A stretch of 64,000 nt of DNA, taken from the NCBI RefSeq assembly GCF_050003625.1, contig NC_134399.1, positions 153,196,473-153,260,472 on the forward strand, written 5' to 3'. The notes under the pieces were generated by a model. The model had not been told where the DNA came from and did no database searches. It worked only from the letters and a program-made list of their open reading frames with translations. The stretch comes from Haematobia irritans (lineage: Eukaryota > Arthropoda > Insecta > Diptera > Muscidae). Below, piece after piece: positions 35,836-49,000 of this stretch. The translations under genes and the position numbers were made by a program. Numbering within the stretch: position 1 is the first letter of the stretch; each line of letters begins with the position of its first letter.

Positions 35836-38800
35836 CCATCCAAATCCTGAAAAAATTTAAATTTTTATATGAAAAATTTGTTTTGCTCATATCTCCTAAA
35901 CTATGCGTCCTAGAGCGAAAAGGAGCTTAATTCATGACCACCCCAAAAAAATCGAAAATTCCTTCGAAATCCCGAAAAAATTGAAATTTTTATATGAAAA
36001 ACTTGTTTTGCTCATATCTCCTAAACTATGCGTCCTAGAGCTTAATTCATGACTACCCCCAAAAAATCGAAAATTCCATCCAAATCCTGAAAAATTTTAA
36101 ATTTTTATATGAAAAACTTGTTTTGCTCATATCTCCTAAACTATGCGTCCTAGAGCGAAAAGGAGCTTAATTCATGACCACCCCAAAAAAATCGAAAATT
36201 CCATCCAAATCCTGAAAAAATTGAAATTTTTATATGAAAAACTTGTTTTGCTCATATCTCCTAAACTATGCGTCCTAGAGCGAAAAGGAGCTTAATTCAT
36301 GACCAATTTTTATATGAAAAACTTGTTTTGCTCATATCTCCTAAACTATGCGTCCTAGAGCGAAAAGGAGCTTAATTCATGACCACCCCCAAAAAATCGA
36401 AAATTCCTTCGAAATCCTGAAAAAATTGAAATTTTTATATGAAAAACTTGTTTTGCTCATATCTCCTAAACTATGCGTCCTAGAGCGAAAAGGAGCTTAA
36501 TTCATGACCACCCCCAAAAAATCGAAAATTACATCCAAATCCTGAAAAAATTGAAATTTTTATACGAAAAACTTGTTTTGCTCATATCTCCTAAACTATG
36601 CGTCCTAGAGCGAAAAGGAGCTTAATTCATGACCACCCCCAAAAAATCGAAAATTCCTTCGAAATCCTGAAAAAATTGAAATTTTTATATGAAAAACTTG
36701 TTTTGCTCATATCTCCTAAACTATGCGTCCTAGAGCGAAAAGGAGCTTAATTCATGACCACCCCCAAAAAATCGAAAATTCCATCCAAATCATGACAAAA
36801 TTTAAATTTTTATATGAAAAATTCGTTTTGCTCATATCTCCTAAACTATGCGTCCTAGAGCGAAAAGGAGCTTAATTCATGACCACCCCCAAAAAATCGA
36901 AAATTCCATCCAAATCCTAAAAAAATTGAAATTTTTATATGAAAAACTTGTTTTGCTCATATCTCCTAAACTATGCGTCCTAGAGCTTAATTCATGACCA
37001 CCCCCAAAAAATCGAAAATTCCATCCAAATCCTGAAAAAATTGAAATTTTTATATGAAAAACTTGTTTTGCTCATATCTCCTAAACTATGCGTTCTAGAG
37101 CGAAAAGGAGCTTAATTCATGACCACCCCCAAAAAATCGAAAATTCCTTCCAAATCCTGAAAAAATTGAAATTTTTATATGAAAAACTTGTTTTGCTCAT
37201 ATCTCCTAAACTATGCGTTCTAGAGCGAAAAGGAGCTTAATTCATGACCACCCCCTAAAAATCGAAAATTCCATCCAAATCCTGAAAAAATTGAAATTTT
37301 TATATGAAAAACTTGTTTTGCTCACATCTCCTAAACTATGCGTCCTAGAGCGAAAAGGAGCTTAATTCATGACCACCCCCAAAAAATCTAAAATTCCATT
37401 CAAATCCTGAAAAAATTTAAATTTTTATATGAAAAACTTGTTTTGCTCATATCTCCTAAACTATGCGTCCTAGAGCTTAATTCATGACCACCCCCAAAAA
37501 ATCGAAAATTCCATCCAAATCCTGAAAAAATTGAAATTTTTATATGAAAAACTTGTTTTGCTCACATCTCCTAAACTATGCGTCCTAGAGCGAAAAGGAG
37601 CTTAATTCATGACCACCCCCAAAAAATCGAAAATTCCTTCCAAATCCTGAAAAAATTGAAATTTTTATATGAAAAACTTGTTTTGCTCATATCTCCTAAA
37701 CTATGCGTTCTAGAGCGAAAAGGAGCTTAATTCATGACCACCCCCTAAAAATCGAAAATTCCATCCAAATCCTGAAAAAATTTAAATTTTTATATGAAAA
37801 ATTTGTTTTGCTCATATCTCCTAAACTATGCGTCCTAGAGCGAAAAGGAGCTTAATTCATGACCACCCCCAAAAAATCGAAAATTCCTTCGAAATCCTGA
37901 AAAAATTGAAATTTTTATATGAAAAACTTGTTTTGCTCATATCTCCTAAACTATGCGTCCTAGAGCGAAAAGGAGCTTAATTCATGACCACCCCCAAAAA
38001 ATCGAAAATTCCTTCCAAATCCTGAAAAAATTGAAATTTTTATATGAAAAACTTGTTTTGCTCATATCTCCTAAACTATGCGTTCTAGAGCGAAAAGGAG
38101 CTTAATTCATGACCACCCCCTAAAAATCGAAAATTCCATCCAAATCCTGAAAAAATTGAAATTTTTATATGAAAAACTTGTTTTGCTCACATCTCCTAAA
38201 CTATGCGTCCTAGAGCGAAAAGGAGCTTAATTCATGACCACCCCCAAAAAATCTAAAATTCCATCCAAATCCTGAAAAAATTGAAATTTTTATATGAAAA
38301 ATTTGTTTTGCTCATATCTCCTAAACTATGCGTCCTAGAGCGAAAAGGAGCTTAATTCATGACCACCCCCAAAAAATCGAAAATTCCTTCGAAATCCTGA
38401 AAAAATTGAAATTTTTATATGAAAAACTTGTTTTGCTCATATCTCCTAAACTATGCGTCCTAGAGCGAAAAGGAGCTTAATTCATGACCACCCCAAAAAA
38501 ATCGAAAATTCCATCCAAATCCTGAAAAAATTGAAATTTTTATATGAAAAACTTGTTTTGCTCATATCTCCTAAACTATGCGTCCTAGAGCGAAAAGGAG
38601 CTTAATTCATGACCACCCCCAAAAAATCGAAAATTCCATCCAAATACTGAAAAAATTTAAATTTTTATATGAAAAATTTGTTTTGCTCATATCTCCTAAA
38701 CTATGCGTCCTAGAGAGAAAAGGAGCTTAATTCATGACCACCCCCAAAAAATCGAAAATTCCTTCGAAATCCTGAAAAAATTGAAATTTTTATATGAAAA

Positions 38801-41489
38801 ACTTGTTTTGCTCATATCTCCTAAACTATGCGTCCTAGAGCGAAAAGGAGCTTAATTCATGACCACCCCCAAAAAATCGAAAATTCTTTCGAAATCCTGA
38901 AAAATTGAAATTTTTATATGAAAAACTTGTTTTGCTCATATCTCCTAAACTATGCGTCCTAGAGCGAAAAGGAGCTTAATTCATGACCACCCCCAAAAAA
39001 TCGAAAATTCCCTCCAAATCCTGAAAAAATTGAAAATTTTATATGAAAAACTTGTTTTGCTCATATCTCCTAAACTATGCGTCCTAGAGCGAAAAGGAGC
39101 TTAATTCATGACCACCCCCAAAAAATCGAAAATTCCATCCAAATCCTGAAAAAATTTAAATTTTTATATGAAAAATTTGTTTTGCTCATATCTCCTAAAC
39201 TATGCGTCCTAGAGCGAAAAGGAGCTTAATTCATGACCACCCCAAAAAAATCGAAAATTCCTTCGAAATCCCGAAAAAATTGAAATTTTTATATGAAAAA
39301 CTTGTTTTGCTCATATCTCCTAAACTATGCGTCCTAGAGCTTAATTCATGACTACCCCCAAAAAATCGAAAATTCCATCCAAATCCTGAAAAATTTTAAA
39401 TTTTTATATGAAAAACTTGTTTTGCTCATATCTCCTAAACTATGCGTCCTAGAGCGAAAAGGAGCTTAATTCATGACCACCCCAAAAAAATCGAAAATTC
39501 CATCCAAATCCTGAAAAAATTGAAATTTTTATATGAAAAACTTGTTTTGCTCATATCTCCTAAACTATGCGTCCTAGAGCGAAAAGGAGCTTAATTCATG
39601 ACCACCCCCAAAAAATCGAAAATTCCATCCAAATCATGACAAAATTTAAATTTTTATATGAAAAATACGTTTTGCTCATATCTCCTAAACTATGCGTCCT
39701 AGAGCGAAAAGGAGCTTAATTCATGACCACCCCCAAAAAATCGAAAATTCCATCCAAATCCTGAAAAAATTGAAATTTTTATATGAAAAACTTGTTTTGC
39801 TCATATCTCCTAAACTATGCGTTCTAGAGCGAAAAGGAGCTTAATTCATGACCACCCCCAAAAAATCGAAAATTCCTTCCAAATCCTGAAAAAATTGAAA
39901 TTTTTATGTGAAAAACTTGTTTTGCTCATATCTCCTAAACTATGCGTTCTAGAGCGAAAAGGAGCTTAATTCATGACCACCCCCTAAAAATCGAAAATTC
40001 CATCCAAATCCTGAAAAAATTGAAATTTTTATATGAAAAACTTGTTTTGCTCACATCTCCTAAACTATGCGTCCTAGAGCGAAAAGGAGCTTAATTCATG
40101 ACCACCCCCAAAAAATCTAAAATTCCATCCAAATCCTGAAAAAATTTAAATTTTTATATGAAAAACTTGTTTTGCTCATATCTCCTAAACTATGCGTCCT
40201 AGAGCTTAATTCATGACCACCCCCAAAAAATCGAAAATTCCATCCAAATCCTGAAAAAATTGAAATTTTTATATGAAAAACTTGTTTTGCTCACATCTCC
40301 TAAACTATGCGTCCTAGAGCGAAAAGGAGCTTAATTCATGACCACCCCCAAAAAATCGAAAATTCCTTCGAAATCCTGAAAAAATTGAAATTTTTATATG
40401 AAAAACTTGTTTTGCTCATATCTCCTAAACTATGCGTTCTAGAGCGAAAAGGAGCTTAATTCATGACCACCCCCTAAAAATCGAAAATTCCATCCAAATC
40501 CTGAAAAAATTGAAATTTTTATATGAAAAACTTGTTTTGCTCACATCTCCTAAACTATGCGTCCTAGAGCGAAAAGGAGCTTAATTCATGACCACCCCCA
40601 AAAAATCTAAAATTCCATCCAAATCCTGAAAAAATTTAAATTTTTATATGAAAAATTTGTTTTGCTCATATCTCCTAAACTATGCGTCCTAGAGCGAAAA
40701 GGAGCTTAATTCATGACCACCCCCAAAAAATCGAAAATTCCTTCGAAATCCTGAAAAAATTGAAATTTTTATATGAAAAACTTGTTTTGCTCATATCTCC
40801 TAAACTATGCGTCCTAGAGCGAAAAGGAGCTTAATTCATGACCACCCCAAAAAAATCGAAAATTCCATCCAAATCCTGAAAAAATTGAAATTTTTATATG
40901 AAAAACTTGTTTTGCTCATATCTCCTAAACTATGCGTCCTAAAGCGAAAAGGAGCTTAATTCATGACCACCCCCAAAAAATCGAAAATTCCATCCAAATA
41001 CTGAAAAAATTTAAATTTTTATATGAAAAATTTGTTTTGCTCATATCTCCTAAACTATGCGTCCTAGAGCGAAAAGGAGCTTAATTCATGACCACCCCCA
41101 AAAAATCGAAAATTCCTTCGAAATCCTGAAAAAATTGAAATTTTTATATGAAAAACTTGTTTTGCTCATATCTCCTAAACTATGCGTCCTAGAGCGAAAA
41201 GGAGCTTAATTCATGACCACCCCCAAAAAATCGAAAATTCTTTCGAAATCCTGAAAAAATTGAAATTTTTATATGAAAAACTTGTTTTGCTCATATCTCC
41301 TAAACTATGCGTCCTAGAGCGAAAAGGAGCTTAATTCATGACCACCCCCAAAAAATCGAAAATTCCCTCCAAATCCTGAAAAAATTGAAAATTTTATATG
41401 AAAAACTTGTTTTGCTCATATCTCCTAAACTATGCGTCCTAGAGCGAAAAGGAGCTTAATTCATGACCACCCCCAAAAAATCGAAAATT
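35836..41489 (+). repeat. Large unit, copy 2 (5654 bp)
   Basis: T80 is at 36301, CCATTC at 37396 and GAGAGAAAAGG at 38712, each 5145 bp after copy 1. Beyond about 39000 the offset shifts by +9 (a D10 lost, one A missing) and then by four monomers, including S, CATGACAAAA (with AATACG), V and TC-V. CCTAAAGCG at 35285 therefore recurs at 40939, 5654 bp later. Copy 2 is thus a lengthened derivative, or copy 1 a shortened one. Confidence 0.9.
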
Positions 41490-43024
41490 CCATCCAAATC
41501 CTGAAAAAATTTAAATTTTTATATGAAAAATTTGTTTTGCTCATATCTCCTAAACTATGCGTCCTAGAGCGAAAAGGAGCTTAATTCATGACCACCCCAA
41601 AAAAATCGAAAATTCCTTCGAAATCCCGAAAAAATTGAAATTTTTATATGAAAAACTTGTTTTGCTCATATCTCCTAAACTATGCGTCCTAGAGCTTAAT
41701 TCATGACTACCCCCAAAAAATCGAAAATTCCATCCAAATCCTGAAAAATTTTAAATTTTTATATGAAAAACTTGTTTTGCTCATATCTCCTAAACTATGC
41801 GTCCTAGAGCGAAAAGGAGCTTAATTCATGACCACCCCAAAAAAATCGAAAATTCCATCCAAATCCTGAAAAAATTGAAATTTTTATATGAAAAACTTGT
41901 TTTGCTCATATCTCCTAAACTATGCGTCCTAGAGCGAAAAGGAGCTTAATTCATGACCAATTTTTATATGAAAAACTTGTTTTGCTCATATCTCCTAAAC
42001 TATGCGTCCTAGAGCGAAAAGGAGCTTAATTCATGACCACCCCCAAAAAATCCAAAATTCCTTCGAAATCCTGAAAAAATTGAAATTTTTATATGAAAAA
42101 CATGTTTTGCTCATATCTCCTAAACTATGCGTCCTAGAGCGAAAAGGAGCTTAATTCATGACCACCCCCAAAAAATCGAAAATTACATCCAAATCCTGAA
42201 AAAATTGAAATTTTTATACGAAAAACTTGTTTTGCTCATATCTCCTAAACTATGCGTCCTAGAGCGAAAAGGAGCTTAATTCATGACTACCCCCAAAAAA
42301 TCGAAAATTCCTTCGAAATCCTGAAAAAATTGAAATTTTTATATGAAAAACTTGTTTTGCTCATATCTCCTAAACTATGCGTCCTAGAGCGAAAAGGAGC
42401 TTAATTCATGACCACCCCCAAAAAATTGAAAATTCCTTCGAAATCCTGAAAAAATTGAAATTTTTATATGAAAAACTTGTTTTGCTCATATCTCCTAAAC
42501 TATGCGTCCTAGAGCGAAAAGGAGCTTAATTCATGACCACCCCCAAAAAATCGAAAATTCCATCCAAATCATGACAAAATTTAAATTTTTATATGAAAAA
42601 TTCGTTTTGCTCATATCTCCTAAACTATGCGTCCTAGAGCGAAAAGGAGCTTAATTCATGACCACCCCCAAAAAATCGAAAATTCCATCCAAATCCTAAA
42701 AAAATTGAAATTTTTATATGAAAAACTTGTTTTGCTCATATCTCCTAAACTATGCGTCCTAGAGCTTAATTCATGACCACCCCCAAAAAATCGAAAATTC
42801 CATCCAAATCCTGAAAAAATTGAAATTTTTATATGAAAAACTTGTTTTGCTCATATCTCCTAAACTATGCGTTCTAGAGCGAAAAGGAGCTTAATTCATG
42901 ACCACCCCCAAAAAATCGAAAATTCCATCCAAATCCTGAAAAAATTGAAATTTTTATATGAAAAACTTGTTTTGCTCATATCTCCTAAACTATGCGTCCT
43001 AGAGCGAAAAGGAGCTTAATTCAT
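41490..43024 (+). repeat. Large unit, partial copy 3
   Basis: W, C(D10), Y, S, T80 (41955, 5654 bp after 36301), Q with AATCCAAAAT and AACATG, A, Q with GACTACC and no D10, an additional Q with AAATTGAAAA, CATGACAAAA (42570), N(D10), V, R. The additional Q shifts the offset by 125. After N-V the order leaves the large unit and enters the G26 domain. Confidence 0.88.
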
Positions 43025-44648
43025 GACCACCCCAAAAAATCGAAAATTCCATCCAAATCCTGAAAAAATTGAAATTTTTATATGAAAAACTTGTTTTGCT
43101 CATATCTCCTAAACTATGCGTCCTAGAGCGAAAAGGAGCTTAATTCATGACCACCCCAAAAAAATCGAAAATTCCATCCAAATCCTGAAAAAATTGAAAT
43201 TTTTATATGAAAAACTTGTTTTGCTCATATCTCCTAAACTATGCGTCCTAGAGTGAAAAGGAGCTTAATTCATGACCACCCCCAAAAAATCGAAAATTCC
43301 ATCCAAATCCTGAAAAAATTGAAATTTTTATATGAAAAACTTGTTTTGCTCATATCTCCTAAACTATGCGTCCTAGAGTGAAAAGGAGCTTAATTCATGA
43401 CCACCCCCAAAAAATCGAAAATTCCATCCAAATCCTGAAAAAATTGAAATTGTTATATGAAAAACTTGTTTTGCTCATATCTCCTAAACTATGCGTCCTA
43501 GAGTGAAAAGGAGCTTAATTCATGACCACCCCCAAAAAATCGAAAATTCCATCCAAATCCTGAAAAAATTGAAATTTTTATATGAAAAACTTGTTTTGCT
43601 CATATCTCCTAAACTATGCGTCCTAGAGCGAAAAGGAGCTTAATTCATGACCACCCCAAAAAAATCGAAAATTCCATCCAAATCCTGAAAAAATTGAAAT
43701 TTTTATATGAAAAACTTGTTTTGCTCATATCTCCTAAACTATGCGTCCTAGAGTGAAAAGGAGCTTAATTCATGACCACCCCCAAAAAATCGAAAATTCC
43801 ATCCAAATCCTGAAAAAATTGAAATTTTTATATGAAAAACTTGTTTTGCTCATATCTCCTAAACTATGCGTCCTAGAGCGAAAAGGAGCTTAATTCATGA
43901 CCACCCCCAAAAAATCGAAAATTCCATCCAAATCCTGAAAAAAATTAAATTTTTATATGAAAAATTTGTTTTGCTCATATCTCCTAAACTATGCGTCCTA
44001 GAGCGAAAAGGAGCTTAATTCATGACCACCCCCAAAAAATCTAAAATTCCATCCAAATCCTGAAAAAATTTAAATTTTTATATGAAAAATTTGTTTTGCT
44101 CATATCTCCTAAACTATGCGTCCTAGAGCGAAAAGGAGCTTAATTCATGACCACCCCCAAAAAATCGAAAATTCCTTCGAAATCCTGAAAAAATTGAAAT
44201 TTTTATATGAAAAACTTGTTTTGCTCATATCTCCTAAACTATGCGTCCTAGAGCGAAAAGGAGCTTAATTCATGACCACCCCCAAAAAATCGAAAATTCC
44301 TTCGAAATCCTGAAAAAATTGAAATTTTTATATGAAAAACTTGTTTTGCTCATATGTCCTAAAGTATGCGTCATATAGCGAAAAGGAGCGTAATTCATGA
44401 CAACCCCAAAAAAATCGAAAATTCCATCCAAATCCTGAAAAAATTGAAATTTTTATATGAAAAACTTGTTTTGCTCATATCTCCTAAACTATGCGTCCTA
44501 GAGCGAAAGGGAGCTTAATTCATGACCACCCCCAAAAAATCGAAAATTCCATCCAAATCCTGAAAAAATTTAAATTTTTATATGAAAAATTTGTTTTGCT
44601 CATATCTCCTAAACTATGCGTCCTAGAGCGAAAAGGAGCTTAATTCAT
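43025..44648 (+). repeat. G26-rich block, copy 1 of three
   Basis: Order: 4C, S-G26, R-G26, G26 (GAAATTGTTA), R, S-G26, R, AAAAAAATT, X-W, Q, Q with ATGTCCTAAAGTATG (44354), then GTCATATAGCG, GAGCGTAA, GACAACCCC, an R with GAAAGGG, and W. Consecutive GAGTGAAAAGG copies show local homogenisation of one substitution. The full set of private changes at its end returns only at 54160-54320 (offset 9806); 51082-52428 shares only part of it. Confidence 0.9.
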
Positions 44649-46067
44649 GACCAATTTTTATATGAAAAACTTGTTTTGCTCATATCTCCTAAACTATGCG
44701 TCCTAGAGCGAAAAGGAGCTTAATTCATGACCACCCCCAAAAAATCGAAAATTCTTTCGAAATCCTGAAAAAATTGAAATTTTTATATGAAAAACTTGTT
44801 TTGCTCATATCTCCTAAACTATGCATCCTAGAGCGAAAAGGAGCTTAATTCATGACCACCCCCAAAAAATCGAAAATTCCCTCCAAATCCTGAAAAAATT
44901 GAAAATTTTATATGAAAAACTTGTTTTGCTCATATCTCCTAAACTATGCGTCCTAGAGCGAAAAGGAGCTTAATTCATGACCACCCCCAAAAAATCGAAA
45001 ATTCCATCCTGAAAAAATTTAAATTTTTATATGAAAAATTTGTTTTGCTCATATCTCCTAAACTATGCGTCCTAGAGCGAAAAGGAGCTTAATTCATGAC
45101 CACCCCAAAAAAATCGAAAATTCCTTCGAAATCCCGAAAAAATTGAAATTTTTATATGAAAAACTTGTTTTGCTCATATCTCCTAAACTATGCGTCCTAG
45201 AGCTTAATTCATGACTACCCCCAAAAAATCGAAAATTCCATCCAAATCCTGAAAAATTTTAAATTTTTATATGAAAAACTTGTTTTGCTCATATCTCCTA
45301 AACTATGCGTCCTAGAGCGAAAAGGAGCTTAATTCATGACCACCCCAAAAAAATCGAAAATTCCATCCAAATCCTGAAAAAATTGAAATTTTTATATGAA
45401 AAACTTGTTTTGCTCATATCTCCTAAACTATGCGTCCTAGAGCGAAAAGGAGCTTAATTCATGACCAATTTTTATATGAAAAACTTGTTTTGCTCATATC
45501 TCCTAAACTATGCGTCCTAGAGCGAAAAGGAGCTTAATTCATGACCACCCCCAAAAAATCGAAAATTCCTTCGAAATCCTGAAAAAATTGAAATTTTTAT
45601 ATGAAAAACTTGTTTTGCTCATATCTCCTAAACTATGCGTCCTAGAGCGAAAAGGAGCTTAATTCATGACCACCCCCAAAAAATCGAAAATTACATCCAA
45701 ATCCTGAAAAAATTGAAATTTTTATACGAAAAACTTGTTTTGCTCATATCTCCTAAACTATGCGTCCTAGAGCGAAAAGGAGCTTAATTCATGACCACCC
45801 CCAAAAAATCGAAAATTCCTTCGAAATCCTGAAAAAATTGAAATTTTTATATGAAAAACTTGTTTTGCTCATATCTCCTAAACTATGCGTCCTAGAGCGA
45901 AAAGGAGCTTAATTCATGACCACCCCCAAAAAATCGAAAATTCCATCCAAATCATGACAAAATTTAAATTTTTATATGAAAAATTCGTTTTGCTCATATC
46001 TCCTAAACTATGCGTCCTAGAGCGAAAAGGAGCTTAATTCATGACCACCCCCAAAAAATCGAAAATT
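44649..46067 (+). repeat. 814 bp seven-monomer core unit bounded by two T80 copies, then Q-A-Q
   Basis: T80 at 44649 is followed by P (GCATCC), K, W with a 6 bp deletion (45006-45010), C(D10), Y, S and the next T80 at 45463, then Q, A, Q, CATGACAAAA with ATTCG. The spacing of 814 bp equals 80+125+125+119+125+115+125. This is the cleanest view of the core higher-order unit as a closed cycle T80-P-K-W-C-Y-S. The first T80 is preceded by W rather than the usual S. Confidence 0.9.
45001..45012 (+). other. 6 bp deletion CCATCCAAATCCTG to CCATCCTG
   Basis: Loss of one CCAAAT-length unit between two ATCC tetramers in a W monomer. I saw no other copy, so it is local to this block and a typical slippage product. 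Confidence 0.85.
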
Positions 46068-49000
46068 CCTTCGAAATCCTGAAAAATTGAAATTTTTATA
46101 TGAAAAACTTGTTTTGCTCATATCTCCTAAACTATGCGTCCTAGAGCGAAAAGGAGCTTAATTCATGACCACCCCCAAAAAATCGAAAATTCCTTCCAAA
46201 TCCTGAAAAAATTGAAATTTTTATATGAAAAACTTGTTTTGCTCATATCTCCTAAACTATGCGTTCTAGAGCGAAAAGGAGCTTAATTCATGACCACCCC
46301 CTAAAAATCGAAAATTCCATCCAAATCCTGAAAAAATTGAAATTTTTATATGAAAAACTTGTTTTGCTCACATCTCCTAAACTATGCGTCCTAGAGCGAA
46401 AAGGAGCTTAATTCATGACCACCCCCAAAAAATCTAAAATTCCATCCAAATCCTGAAAAAATTGAAATTTTTATATGAAAAATTTGTTTTGCTCATATCT
46501 CCTAAACTATGCGTCCTAGAGCGAAAAGGAGCTTAATTCATGACCACCCCCAAAAAATCGAAAATTCCTTCGAAATCCTGAAAAAATTGAAATTTTTATA
46601 TGAAAAACTTGTTTTGCTCATATCTCCTAAACTATGCGTCCTAGAGCGAAAAGGAGCTTAATTCATGACCACCCCAAAAAAATCGAAAATTCCACCCAAA
46701 TCCTGAAAAAATTGAAATTTTTATATGAAAAACTTGTTTTGCTCATATCTCCTAAACTATGCGTCCTAGAGCGAAAAGGAGCTTAATTCATGACCACCCC
46801 CAAAAAATCGAAAATTCCATCCAAATACTGAAAAAATTTAAATTTTTATATGAAAAATTTGTTTTGCTCATATCTCCTAAACTATGCGTCCTAGAGAGAA
46901 AAGGAGCTTAATTCATGACCACCCCCAAAAAATCGAAAATTCCTTCGAAATCCTGAAAAAATTGAAATTTTTATATGAAAAACTTGTTTTGCTCATATCT
47001 CCTAAACTATGCGTCCTAGAGCGAAAAGGAGCTTCATTCATGACCACCCCCAAAAAATCGAAAATTCTTTCGAAATCCTGAAAAAATTGAAATTTTTATA
47101 TGAAAAACTTGTTTTGCTCATATCTCCTAAACTATGCGTCCTAGAGCGAAAAGGAGCTTAATTCATGACCACCCCCAAAAAATCGAAAATTCCCTCCAAA
47201 TCCTGAAAAAATTGAAAATTTTATATGAAAAACTTGTTTTGCTCATATCTCCTAAACTATGCGTCCTAGAGCGAAAAGGAGCTTAATTCATGACCACCCC
47301 CAAAAAATCGAAAATTCCATCCAAATCCTGAAAAAATTTAAATTTTTATATGAAAAATTTGTTTTGCTCATATCTCCTAAACTATGCGTCCTAGAGCGAA
47401 AAGGAGCTTAATTCATGACCACCCCAAAAAAATCGAAAATTCCTTCGAAATCCCGAAAAAATTGAAATTTTTATATGAAAAACTTGTTTTGCTCATATCT
47501 CCTAAACTATGCGTCCTAGAGCTTAATTCATGACTACCCCCAAAAAATCGAAAATTCCATCCAAATCCTGAAAAATTTTAAATTTTTATATGAAAAACTT
47601 GTTTTGCTCATATCTCCTAAACTATGCGTCCTAGAGCGAAAAGGAGCTTAATTCATGACCACCCCAAAAAAATCGAAAATTCCATCCAAATCCTGAAAAA
47701 ATTGAAATTTTTATATGAAAAACTTGTTTTGCTCATATCTCCTAAACTATGCGTCCTAGAGCGAAAAGGAGCTTAATTCATGACCACCCCCAAAAAATCG
47801 AAAATTCCATCCAAATCATGACAAAATTTAAATTTTTATATGAAAAATTCGTTTTGCTCATATCTCCTAAACTATGCGTCCTAGAGCGAAAAGGAGCTTA
47901 ATTCATGACCACCCCCAAAAAATCGAAAATTCCATCCAAATCCTGAAAAAATTGAAATTTTTATATGAAAAACTTGTTTTGCTCATATCTCCTAAACTAT
48001 GCGTTCTAGAGCGAAAAGGAGCTTAATTCATGACCACCCCCAAAAAATCGAAAATTCCATCCAAATCCTGAAAAAATTGAAATTTTTATATGAAAAACTT
48101 GTTTTGCTCACATCTCCTAAACTATGCGTCCTAGAGCGAAAAGGAGCTTAATTCATGACCACCCCCAAAAAATCTAAAATTCCATCCAAATCCTGAAAAA
48201 ATTTAAATTTTTATATGAAAAACTTGTTTTGCTCATATCTCCTAAACTATGCGTCCTAGAGCTTAATTCATGACCACCCCCAAAAAATCGAAAATTCCAT
48301 CCAAATCCTGAAAAAATTGAAATTTTTATATGAAAAACTTGTTTTGCTCACATCTCCTAAACTATGCGTCCTAGAGCGAAAAGGAGCTTAATTCATGACC
48401 ACCCCCAAAAAATCGAAAATTCCTTCCAAATCCTGAAAAAATTGAAATTTTTATATGAAAAACTTGTTTTGCTCATATCTCCTAAACTATGCGTTCTAGA
48501 GCGAAAAGGAGCTTAATTCATGACCACCCCCTAAAAATCGAAAATTCCATCCAAATCCTGAAAAAATTGAAATTTTTATATGAAAAACTTGTTTTGCTCA
48601 CATCTCCTAAACTATGCGTCCTAGAGCGAAAAGGAGCTTAATTCATGACCACCCCCAAAAAATCTAAAATTCCATCCAAATCCTGAAAAAATTTAAATTT
48701 TTATATGAAAAATTTGTTTTGCTCATATCTCCTAAACTATGCGTCCTAGAGCGAAAAGGAGCTTAATTCATGACCACCCCCAAAAAATCGAAAATTCCTT
48801 CGAAATCCTGAAAAAATTGAAATTTTTATATGAAAAACTTGTTTTGCTCATATCTCCTAAACTATGCGTCCTAGAGCGAAAAGGAGCTTAATTCATGACC
48901 ACCCCAAAAAAATCGAAAATTCCATCCAAATCCTGAAAAAATTGAAATTTTTATATGAAAAACTTGTTTTGCTCATATCTCCTAAACTATGCGTCCTAAA

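Noticed and set aside
46884..47081. 65-codon open frame on the + strand
   Set aside because: It is the ordinary 50-codon satellite frame lengthened because one A>C at 47035 removes a TAA. Neighbouring copies are closed, and 125 bp units cannot keep a frame. Not reported as a CDS.
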